DNA from: G963701675 sp963701675
GTDB lineage: Bacteria > Planctomycetota > Planctomycetia > Gemmatales > Gemmataceae
Length of the DNA stretch: 64,000 nucleotides
Reading direction: 5' to 3'
NCBI GenBank assembly: GCA_963701675.1
Contig: OY969623.1
Location: 5,952,001-6,016,000 of the forward strand
Under the pieces are notes generated by a model. The model did not search any database. It was not told where the DNA came from and was given only the letters and a program-made list of their open reading frames with translations. The position numbers and the translations under genes were made by a program. How positions within the stretch are numbered: position 1 is the first letter of the stretch; each line of letters begins with the position of its first letter. Shown here in pieces: positions 34,907-42,231 of the stretch.

Positions 34907-36256
34907 ATGAATCGCACCCCCAAGACTCTTGAGCTCGAATGGGAAGGCGGCGTTCTTCCCGAGGCGCCCGGCGCTCCTGAAACCTTGAAAGAGGCCGGAC
35001 TTACGCTCGGTTTCCTCAACGACTTGATCCTGAAGACCCTTTATATCCATGGCACCATGATCGGCCTCGACATGGCCCGGCTGATGTGCCTGCCGTTCAA
35101 AGTCCTCGAAGAGTCACTGCGATTTTTGAAGGACGAGAAGTGTATCGAAGTCGCGGGCGGCGATCTGATCGGCCGAGTTAGCTACCGCTACACCCTTACG
35201 GAGCTCGGCCGAAAACGCGCCCAAGACGCCATGAAGCTTTGTGCCTACGTCGGCCCGGCGCCGGTTCCGATTGAAGACTACAACGAGCAAACGTACCGCC
35301 AGGCAGTCACCGGCATTAGCTGCAGTCCCGAAGCACTGCGGGCGGCCATGTCGCACCTGGTTCTGCCCGATGCACTCTTCAATTCCATCGGGCCGGCCAT
35401 CGTCAGCGGCAAGTCCGTTTTCATTTTCGGGCCTCCGGGAAACGGCAAGACGGCCGTCGCCACGGCCATCGGCACCTTCATGAATTCCGTCGGCGGCGAA
35501 GTCTATGTGCCGTATGCCTTCCTCGTTCATAGCAGCATCATCACGGTCTATGATCAGGCCATCCATCAGCTCGGCGATGATATCAGTCACGAACGGATCG
35601 AAGATAATGAGGCCACCATTCGCCGGCTCCTCAATACCGGCACGGTCGACCCGCGCTGGGTGCGCATTCGTCGACCGGTCGTCATCACCGGCGGTGAACT
35701 CACGTTGGAGATGCTCGATCTGCGATTCAATTCAGAGGCCAACTTTTATCAAGCGCCGCTCCACATCAAGGCAAACGGCGGCGTGTTTCTGATCGACGAC
35801 TTCGGCCGGCAACTCGTCAGTCCGAAGGAACTTCTCAATCGCTGGATCTTGCCGCTCGAAAACCGGCACGATTACCTCAGCACCGCCGACGGTAAGAAGT
35901 TCGAAGTTCCATTCGAACAGCTCATCATTTTCTCGACCAACCTCGACCCCAAGGACCTCGTCGACGATGCGTTCCTACGCCGTATCCGGCACAAGGTCGG
36001 CATTGACGCGCCCGGGCGCGATGTGTACGAGAAGATTTTTACCATGAACGTGAAGCGGCTCGGCATGAACGCTTGCCCAGAGGCCGTAGATTATCTCTAC
36101 GAGCGCTACTACAGCGGGAGGCGATGTCCGCGGGCGAGCGACTGCCGTGACTTGTTGGAAATCGTGCAGTCGATCTGTCGATTTCGGCGGCAGCCTATAC
36201 AACTGACGCGCGAACTCGTCGCCGAGGCCGCAAACACGTTCATCTGCGAGTTCTAA
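34907..36256 (+). CDS. Tad-locus AAA+ ATPase with N-terminal winged-helix-like domain
   Basis: 449 aa ATPase. Residues 30-105 form a helical region with a wing (GRVSYRYTLTELGR), then a linker and an AAA+ module: Walker A GPPGNGKT (175-182), Walker B GGVFLIDDFG (291-300), sensor 1 IFSTNLDP and a late Arg finger in DAFLRRIRHKV. It is MoxR-like in style. Its place between tadC and tadD is not part of the classic Tad locus of Aggregatibacter or Caulobacter; it may remodel pilus components or regulate them. AGGAG precedes the start. Confidence 0.75.
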   Translation: MNRTPKTLELEWEGGVLPEAPGAPETLKEAGLTLGFLNDLILKTLYIHGTMIGLDMARLMCLPFKVLEESLRFLKDEKCIEVAGGDLIGRVSYRYTLTELGRKRAQDAMKLCAYVGPAPVPIEDYNEQTYRQAVTGISCSPEALRAAMSHLVLPDALFNSIGPAIVSGKSVFIFGPPGNGKTAVATAIGTFMNSVGGEVYVPYAFLVHSSIITVYDQAIHQLGDDISHERIEDNEATIRRLLNTGTVDPRWVRIRRPVVITGGELTLEMLDLRFNSEANFYQAPLHIKANGGVFLIDDFGRQLVSPKELLNRWILPLENRHDYLSTADGKKFEVPFEQLIIFSTNLDPKDLVDDAFLRRIRHKVGIDAPGRDVYEKIFTMNVKRLGMNACPEAVDYLYERYYSGRRCPRASDCRDLLEIVQSICRFRRQPIQLTRELVAEAANTFICEF

Positions 36257-36272
36257 GGGTCGGGGGTGTACT

Positions 36273-37076
36273 ATGACACGGAAGTCACTCGTCGGTTTCG
36301 CGCTTTGCTTTGGATCGTTGGGCGGATGCGTCACGGGCCCGCCTCTTCGGACGCCTGAACAGCCGCCGACATTTCCGACGATCGACACCAGCGTCAAAGA
36401 GCCTTCCAAACGCGCACCGAAGCCGGCGACGTGCGTGGCCTTCGGTCGTTTTCAGATTGACGCCGCGAAGGACGGCAATCGCACTCCGGCCCAATGCAGG
36501 GAGCTCTACGACACCGGCCGCAAATACTTCCAAGAAGCCATCAAGATGGACCCGAAATGCGCGGACGCGTATCGCGGGTTGGTTCAGGCCTACGAAGGGT
36601 TGGGCGATCACGCGCGCACCGCCGAGACCTACCAGAAAGCGCAGAAGATGTTTCCGACCGATTCTTCGTTCCATTTCGAGATGGGCATGTACCAGGCCCG
36701 GCGAAAAGAGTGGGGCCCGGCACTCGACAACCTGACCAAGGCGACGGAACTCGCCCCGGAAAACCGGATGTACGCCAACATGCGTGGCCACTGTCTGGCA
36801 CGCATGGGTCGTTATGAGGAGTCACTTGCCTGGTTCGCGAAAACCGTCGGTGAGGCCGAAGCGCATTACAATGTCGCTCGTATGCTGCATCATGTCGAGC
36901 AGGGCGATGCGTGTCGCCATCACTTGAACCGCGCCTTGGAACTCAATCCAGGATTCAAGCTGGCACGCGATTTCCTGGCACAGATGGATTCGCCCCAATC
37001 GCCCATCGAATCGGCCGGACATACCGCGCCGCCGCCCGGCAACGGCATATCGTCCAGTTTCGCCACCGATAAATAG
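36273..37076 (+). CDS. tadD: TadD-like TPR lipoprotein
   Basis: 267 aa lipoprotein (signal ending in LGGC at 18) with about four TPR repeats between 75 and 235 (for example ADAYRGLVQAYEGLGDHARTA). TadD-type pilotin-like lipoproteins bring the secretin to the outer membrane. It closes the Tad locus; the next gene is unrelated and starts nine bases on. Confidence 0.8.
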   Translation: MTRKSLVGFALCFGSLGGCVTGPPLRTPEQPPTFPTIDTSVKEPSKRAPKPATCVAFGRFQIDAAKDGNRTPAQCRELYDTGRKYFQEAIKMDPKCADAYRGLVQAYEGLGDHARTAETYQKAQKMFPTDSSFHFEMGMYQARRKEWGPALDNLTKATELAPENRMYANMRGHCLARMGRYEESLAWFAKTVGEAEAHYNVARMLHHVEQGDACRHHLNRALELNPGFKLARDFLAQMDSPQSPIESAGHTAPPPGNGISSSFATDK

Positions 37077-37085
37077 TCTAACTCC

Positions 37086-37571
37086 ATGTTGATCGGTGTT
37101 CTGAGCGATACGCACAGCCGCTATCAGACCGTATCGGCTGCCGTTCACCTCTTGAGCAGCCGCGGCGTGGAGGCCGTGATTCACTGCGGCGACATTACCG
37201 ACACGCCAACGGTGCAGCTATTCGAAAAGCTCCCGATTCATTTTGTCTTCGGCAACTGCGATGTGGATCGCGTGAATCTGCGACAGGCCATGAAAGACAT
37301 TGGCGCCGTTTCCCACGAGGCCTGGGGGCATCTCGATGTCGACGGAATCCACCTCGGCTGGACGCACGGCGACGACCAGCGGCTATTCCGTGAACTCGAA
37401 AATAGCGGGCATTTCGATTTCCTGTTCTACGGCCATTCCCACATGGCCAAGCAGCATCGCAGCGGCAAGACGCTCGTCGTGAATCCGGGCGCACTCCAAC
37501 GTGCGCGCGTCAAGACATTCGTCATCCTGGATACAGAGACCCGCGAATTGGAATCGTTGACCGTTGAATAA
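37086..37571 (+). CDS. YfcE/MJ0936-type metallophosphoesterase
   Basis: 161 aa calcineurin-like phosphodiesterase. Metal ligands are visible in LSDTHS (6-11), CGDIT (38-42), FGNCD (55-59), WTHGD and GHSHMAK (about 119-125), and the C-terminal NPGAL is the family's hallmark. Likely hydrolyses small phosphodiesters; physiological substrate unknown. It may be co-transcribed with tadD but is not a known Tad component. Confidence 0.88.
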   Translation: MLIGVLSDTHSRYQTVSAAVHLLSSRGVEAVIHCGDITDTPTVQLFEKLPIHFVFGNCDVDRVNLRQAMKDIGAVSHEAWGHLDVDGIHLGWTHGDDQRLFRELENSGHFDFLFYGHSHMAKQHRSGKTLVVNPGALQRARVKTFVILDTETRELESLTVE

Positions 37572-37578
37572 CGCGGCC

Positions 37579-38742
37579 TCATATCGGACGGCTCAAACGC
37601 GTGAGTTGTTCGACATCAACGGCAATGGCGCCCAAGAATCGTCGGCCGGTTGCGTCGGTCGACGGAATTCGCGTCATGTACCAGGTGTGAACGGACCCGT
37701 CGGCGCCTCGCACTTTCTCGGTGGTTTGCATCGGCTGGCCGTATGACAAGGCGCGACCATCCCTTTCAGCCCATCTCGTCGCAATGTCGCCGGCGAACAA
37801 ATCGACGTCCTTCCGCTTGAGGATTTCGTCATTCGATTTTTGCAGGAACCGCTGGAATGGCTCATTGACATAGAAGTAACGCCCGTCCGAATCCTTGATA
37901 AACGCTACAATCGGCTCGTGATTCAGAAACACGCGAAAACGATTCTCGCTGTCTTCAACGTCCCGTTCCATCCGTTTCCGTTCGCTGATGTCCGATAGGA
38001 CGCCGTCAAGACGCGTGGCCCCACGCTCGGCCGTGCCGCGGCTTACTCGCACCTTTTCTCGGACCCATCGGCTGGTGCCGTCGGGCCACACCACACGGTA
38101 CTCTTCGTGCGTTGCTTGTCCGGCCTTCATCCGCGCCATCGCCGTCGACCAGCGCGGTATGTCTTCCGGATGCACGATGTCGTACCATCAATGAAAACCG
38201 CCCAGGAAAAAACTGCTCGGAAGTCCGGTAATCGCCTCGATCAAATCGGATAAGTACAGGTACGAGATCTTCCCGCTTTCATCGATTTCCGCGGTCCACA
38301 GACAATCGCTAACCGATTCCAAGATCCGTCGGAGTTCTCCCTCCATGCGTTTGAGTTGGTTATAGGCCTCGTATTGCCGGCGGAGGTCTCGGGCGGTGAT
38401 CAAGCCGAGCGCTTTCGGCCGGACGTGCAAGCGCGCAACCGTAAGGTTTACCGGTATGCCGACTTCGTCGTTCACCGCCTTCAAGAAGTAACCTTCTTGT
38501 GAATGGAAGGTCGTGGAGTGTCGGGACGCGTTGAGCAAGTTATTCCAACCCGTGTCGGTGGTTGAGCGAAATATATCGGCGACGGTCATGCGCAGGAGTT
38601 CTCGTACCGGAACTCCACTTAGGCGCTGCGCCGTCGAGTTGGCGTTCAGTAGCTGGTTCGTGTCCGGGTCGAAAAGAAAGAGGGCGTCACCGGTTTGTTC
38701 AAAAAGTGCTTGAGCCAAACCGTCGATCTGGGCAAGTTCCAT
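37579..38742 (-). CDS. PAS-domain protein interrupted by an in-frame TGA
   Basis: About 387 codons with three PAS domains and no kinase, GGDEF or HTH output visible. PAS 1 (about 5-110) starts at DALFLFDPDTNQLLNANSTA; PAS 2 follows with WTAEIDESGKI; PAS 3 holds VAFIKDSDGRYFYVNE and ends with the last residues. The frame is continuous except for TGA at 38188-38190 between GGFH and WYDIVHPEDI, where relatives have an amino acid such as Arg (CGA to TGA would be one change). Alternatively the second half starts at GTG 38175 as a separate protein. ATG 38742 has no strong ribosome-binding site. Confidence 0.7.
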
Positions 38743-38840
38743 GATAGTAAGAACGAAGTCGCCGCGCTCCCGCGGCACGGCAACGGCTCCACCACCGTTT
38801 TCGAGACGCGGCAAACCATCAGCGGTTGAGTACGATCCAG

Positions 38841-38927
38841 CGGAGGGGGAGGGATTCGAACCCTCGGTCTGGTTTCCCAGACGCCGGTTTTCAAGACCGG
38901 TGCGATCGGCCGCTCTGCCACCCCTCC
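38841..38927 (-). tRNA. tRNA-Ser (anticodon TGA)
   Basis: 87 nt class II tRNA on the minus strand. Acceptor arms GGAGGGG and CCCCTCC pair with G as discriminator; the anticodon loop CTTGAAA gives TGA; the long variable arm CGTCTGGGAAACCAGACG is typical of tRNA-Ser; the T arm has GGTTCGAATCC. CCA is not encoded. Confidence 0.95.
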
Positions 38928-39111
38928 GGACGGGCGCCCTGCGTATTCTACCCGCCCGGAGCAATCTCGGATATGAGCGCGAAACGATAAATCAAACAAC
39001 AACATGGTTACGATTCATCGTTTCGCGCCTCAAGGCAACCACCCATCGTAAACCTGATTTGAGTTTTGGTTTCGAGTTGAGGTGGGTCAACTCGAAACCG
39101 AACCTCCTGAT

Positions 39112-39318
39112 CTAGTTCTGGCAAAGGCACGACGACGGGATCTTCACGTCGCCGTGCTTCCAGATTTCATCGAACCTTGCGCGGACAGCGGCGGCTTCAG
39201 CATTCTTGCCTTGGGTCTCCAGGCTCGCGGCCAGGCCGAAGAGCGACCAGCCGTTGTCGGGCCAGCGACGCAGGTCCTCGCGGTACACTGCCTCCGCCTC
39301 GGTCGCCACGGGCGGTTC
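39112..39318 (-). pseudogene. C-terminal remnant of a TPR protein
   Basis: About 67 codons encode the conserved tail of a family of bacterial TPR proteins (EAEAVYREDLRRWPDNGWSL, then GLAASLETQGKNAEAAAVRARF). Everything before EPP is missing, and inside it the usual AWYYPVRQSLGAAL segment is deleted. A decayed fragment left beside the divergent regulator region. Confidence 0.7.
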
Positions 39319-39347
39319 GAATACTACGAGTTCAATCCCGCGTCTCA

Positions 39348-39737
39348 CTAACTCCCACTCGCGGCATCGAGTCGCGAGAGATGTGTCAAGACGCACTGCA
39401 ACTGCCCCTCTTGCCGGACGAAGACACAGGTCACCCGCTCCATCACGCGGAATGGTTGCCCTTGGTACTTTCCTCCGGATATGCCTCGTGCGATAACCAC
39501 GGCCGTGTCGCCGTAAACGCGGATGTTCAAGTCCTCGGACGTCATCACATTGTGAGTCAGCGAGCCGGATTCCACCAATCCCAGAAACGTAGACTTGTCG
39601 CTGACGCTGCCGTCGGGTCCGATAATCGTCCAATCGTCGGCCATGTACCGCCCGATCGCTTCCGCATTGTTTTCGATCATGGCGCGGTCCCAGGCATGGG
39701 CAACCGCAGCCAATTCTTGCTGCGTCCTGTCGTTCAT
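39348..39737 (-). CDS. SnoaL-like/DUF4440 (NTF2-fold) protein
   Basis: 129 aa protein with an NTF2-like cone fold: RAMIENNAEAIGRYMADDWT is the first helix pair and the strands with RVYGDTAVVIARG complete it. Such proteins serve as small-ligand enzymes or carriers. It is transcribed away from the ArsR-like regulator across two palindromic operators, so it is probably under that regulator's control. Confidence 0.75.
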   Translation of the reverse strand: MNDRTQQELAAVAHAWDRAMIENNAEAIGRYMADDWTIIGPDGSVSDKSTFLGLVESGSLTHNVMTSEDLNIRVYGDTAVVIARGISGGKYQGQPFRVMERVTCVFVRQEGQLQCVLTHLSRLDAASGS

Positions 39738-39840
39738 CGTCGATCCTCCACGCACACGAAACGCATTACAGCTTGGTCGGCATTTTATCTTCATACCGCG
39801 GAGCGTCCTTCCAGGGACTACGGGCAGGATTTCGTCTCTT

Positions 39841-39884
39841 TGACAAATAATATTGTCAATATCTATTGACAAGAAAACTTGTCA
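39841..39884. promoter_or_regulatory. Pair of palindromic operator sites
   Basis: Two 18-bp inverted repeats share half-sites TGACAA/TTGTCA: TGACAAATAATATTGTCA (39841-39858) and TGACAAGAAAACTTGTCA (39867-39884), 26 bp centre to centre. They lie between the divergent NTF2-fold gene and the winged-helix regulator, 17 bp before the latter's ATG, a typical autoregulated operator. Confidence 0.75.
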
Positions 39885-39900
39885 AGGTAGAATTCGTCTC

Positions 39901-40503
39901 ATGCTCGATGTCGATGTTATTGACGATCCCGCGGCGGCGGCCGTGGCGCTTGAACCCGTTAGAAGTCGGTTGCTTTCGGAGTTGGGCAAGCCGGCCTCCG
40001 CCGCGACCCTGGCCGCGCGCGTCGGGCTTGCACGCCAGAAGGTTAACTACCACCTGCGCACGTTGGAAAGTCACGGGCTGGTGAAGGTGGCCGAGAAACG
40101 CAAATGGGGTGGTCTGACGGAACGCTTGCTGGTCGCAACCGCCCATTCTTACGTTGTTTCGCCCGGCGCGATGGGCCCGGTCGCCGCGGATCCGAAACGC
40201 GAATGCGATCGGCTTTCGGCGAGTTATCTCATTGCCTTGGCCGCGCGGGTTATCCGTGAGGTTAGCAAACTCCTCCGGGTTTCGCGGGAAACGAACAAGC
40301 GCCTGGCAACTCTATCGCTGGATGCCGAGATTCGGTTCCGGACCGCGGGCGAGCGGGCCGCCTTCAGCAAGGAACTTGCCGATGCCGTGGCGAAACTCAT
40401 TTCGCGCTATCACGACGAATCGGCGGCGGGCGGCAGGCTGCATCGACTCGTACTCGTCGCGCACCCTCTTCCACACGAATCGCGCAACAAGGAGCAACCA
40501 TGA
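39901..40503 (+). CDS. ArsR-like winged-helix transcriptional regulator
   Basis: 200 aa regulator. Residues 15-95 form an ArsR-type winged helix (SAATLAARVGLARQKVNYHLRTL is helix 3 and recognition helix); no metal-binding Cys box is visible. The C-terminal half is mostly helical and probably a dimerisation or ligand domain. It most likely binds the two TGACAA palindromes in front of it and controls itself, the divergent NTF2-fold gene and the DUF1579 and SRPBCC genes downstream, a set seen together in stress or xenobiotic responses. Confidence 0.8.
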   Translation: MLDVDVIDDPAAAAVALEPVRSRLLSELGKPASAATLAARVGLARQKVNYHLRTLESHGLVKVAEKRKWGGLTERLLVATAHSYVVSPGAMGPVAADPKRECDRLSASYLIALAARVIREVSKLLRVSRETNKRLATLSLDAEIRFRTAGERAAFSKELADAVAKLISRYHDESAAGGRLHRLVLVAHPLPHESRNKEQP

Positions 40504-40547
40504 CCAAAATTTCTCCATCGGTCGGTGACGCGAGTGGCGTCGCCTGA
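40500..40547 (+). CDS. 15-codon ORF overlapping the regulator stop
   Basis: ATG at 40500 overlaps the regulator stop (ATGA) and reads MTKISPSVGDASGVA before a stop. It may be a leader or the remnant of a longer gene whose body was deleted. No homology can be claimed. Confidence 0.25.
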   Translation: MTKISPSVGDASGVA

Positions 40548-40583
40548 TAATGTTCTTTCGAAGGTTTTTTCAAGGAGTGCATC

Positions 40584-41105
40584 GTGAAAAAGATCGCGCG
40601 TGTAGGTTCCATCGTGGCGCTGCTGGCCGCAGCGACCGTGTGCGAAGCACAAGACGCGCCGCCGAAAATTGAACCAACCAAGGAACGCGAATGGCTCAAG
40701 CAATTCGTCGGCGAATGGGAGGGAGATGTGGGCAAGGCCGTATGGAACACCCGTATGCTCGGCAACCTTTGGATGGTGTCGGAGGTCAAGGGCACGCTGG
40801 GGGACACGCCCATGACAGCGGTGATGACGGTGGGCTACGATCCGCAGAAGAAGAAATACGTCGGCACTTGGGTCGATTCAGTCCTCCCCCACCTCTGGAC
40901 GTTAGAGGGCAAGGTGGACACCTCCGGCAAAATCCTAGCGCTCGAGGCTGAAGCACCGAATCCCGCGGCCGGCGGAAAAATGACCAAGTTTAGGGACACG
41001 ATCGTAATCAAGAGCATAGACCACTACCTTATCACGTCAAGCATGCAAGGCGACGACGGCAAATGGAACGATTTCATGACGGTTAACTACCGGCGGAAGA
41101 GGTAG
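40584..41105 (+). CDS. DUF1579 family exported protein
   Basis: 173 aa protein with a signal peptide (5-22) and a DUF1579 beta-sandwich: EWLKQFVGEWEGDVG opens the domain, VGYDPQKKKYVGTWVDSV is its signature. Members are found next to ArsR-type regulators and SRPBCC proteins, as here. Function unknown; probably binds a ligand in the periplasm. Confidence 0.8.
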   Translation: MKKIARVGSIVALLAAATVCEAQDAPPKIEPTKEREWLKQFVGEWEGDVGKAVWNTRMLGNLWMVSEVKGTLGDTPMTAVMTVGYDPQKKKYVGTWVDSVLPHLWTLEGKVDTSGKILALEAEAPNPAAGGKMTKFRDTIVIKSIDHYLITSSMQGDDGKWNDFMTVNYRRKR

Positions 41106-41202
41106 GAGTCAGTTGTCAGTTGCTAGTTGTCAGTAGAAGTCCAGTGAAGTCGTGAAAAGTCAGCAGTCAGGCGAAAAACTCCCTTAACTACTGACTACTT
41201 CC
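41106..41202. repeat. Heptad-repeat element, CTGACAA type, imperfect arms
   Basis: Left arm 41106-41142 reads AGTCAGTTGTCAGTTG on; right arm 41175-41202 has ACTGACTACTTCC. The arms pair only partly. It fills the gap between the DUF1579 and SRPBCC genes. Confidence 0.65.
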
Positions 41203-41220
41203 GAAGACCAAGGAGCGATC

Positions 41221-42045
41221 ATGCCACTGAAGAAAGAGCCGTCCGGCCGCCGGTCGGTCCAAGTAGAAGTGGAAGTCCCGGGTACGCCGGAAGAAGTCTG
41301 GCAGGCCATCGCAACCGGACCGGGCATCTCGGCCTGGTTTGTCCCGACCGAGTTCGAGGAGCGCGACGGGAAGCCGGTTTCCGTGAAGTGTAACTTCGGC
41401 CCGGGCATGGAGTCCGTGAGCACCGTGACCGACTGGGACCCGCCGCGGCGGTTCGCCAACGAATCCGCGGGCTGGAGCCCGAACTCGCCGCCGATCGCCA
41501 CCGAGTGGAGCGTCGAAGCGCGCGCGGGAGGCGTCTGCGTCGTCCGTGTCGTACACAGCCTGTTCGCCAGCACCGACGACTGGGATGGTCAGCTCGAAGG
41601 GACCGAATCCGGCTGGCCCGGCTTCTTCCGCATCCTGCGGATGTATCTCACGCACTTCCGCGGTCAACGCTCTGCATTGATGCAGTGGATCGCCACTCCC
41701 GCCGGAACCGAAGCGGAGGCCTGGGATAAACTGACCACCGCCATGGGCCTGAAAGGCGTGGCTGCCGGGCAGCGTTGGGCTGCCCCGGCAGGTGTCCCGT
41801 CGCTCGGCGGCGTGGTGGAGCCCGCCGACCAGTATCCGCACCACGCCCAGCTACGCCTCGATAGGCCCGGGCCAGGCGTCGCCGATTTTGGCGCCGCCAA
41901 CTGCGGCGGCACTGTCATGGTGACGCTCAGTTTCTACCTCTATGGCGATCAGGCGGCCGGAGTCGCCGCCCGCGAAAAGCCGCACTGGCAGGCGTGGATT
42001 GATAAACATTTCCCGATGCCGACTGAACCGGGCAAGAGCGAATGA
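41221..42045 (+). CDS. SRPBCC (AHSA1-like) domain protein
   Basis: 274 aa cytoplasmic protein with a START/SRPBCC ligand-binding fold: VEVPGTPEEVWQAIATGPGI (18-37) and TDWDPPRRFANES are hallmarks of the AHSA1 type. It has a longer C-terminal half than simple AHSA1 proteins. With the upstream ArsR-like regulator it matches the common ArsR/SRPBCC gene pairing. Confidence 0.85.
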   Translation: MPLKKEPSGRRSVQVEVEVPGTPEEVWQAIATGPGISAWFVPTEFEERDGKPVSVKCNFGPGMESVSTVTDWDPPRRFANESAGWSPNSPPIATEWSVEARAGGVCVVRVVHSLFASTDDWDGQLEGTESGWPGFFRILRMYLTHFRGQRSALMQWIATPAGTEAEAWDKLTTAMGLKGVAAGQRWAAPAGVPSLGGVVEPADQYPHHAQLRLDRPGPGVADFGAANCGGTVMVTLSFYLYGDQAAGVAAREKPHWQAWIDKHFPMPTEPGKSE

Positions 42046-42231
42046 CCTCGTAGTGATGGCCCATCCCAGCCTGGTTCGGCCTCGGCTTATTTTGGCTTCA
42101 CAAAGTTTTTTCAACAAAAAAAGTTCCGTTTAACGCCCCGATGGGGTTGTACTCTCGGGAGGGACCGTTGAAGGCGCCGCTCGTGTTGAAAGGCTGAATG
42201 TTCAGCGGTCGAAAAAATGGAGAGTAGATCA

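Noticed and set aside
39865..39890. sigma70 -35 box TTGACA before the ArsR-like gene
   Set aside because: The TTGACA is half of the operator palindrome and no -10 box stands at the right distance before the ATG.
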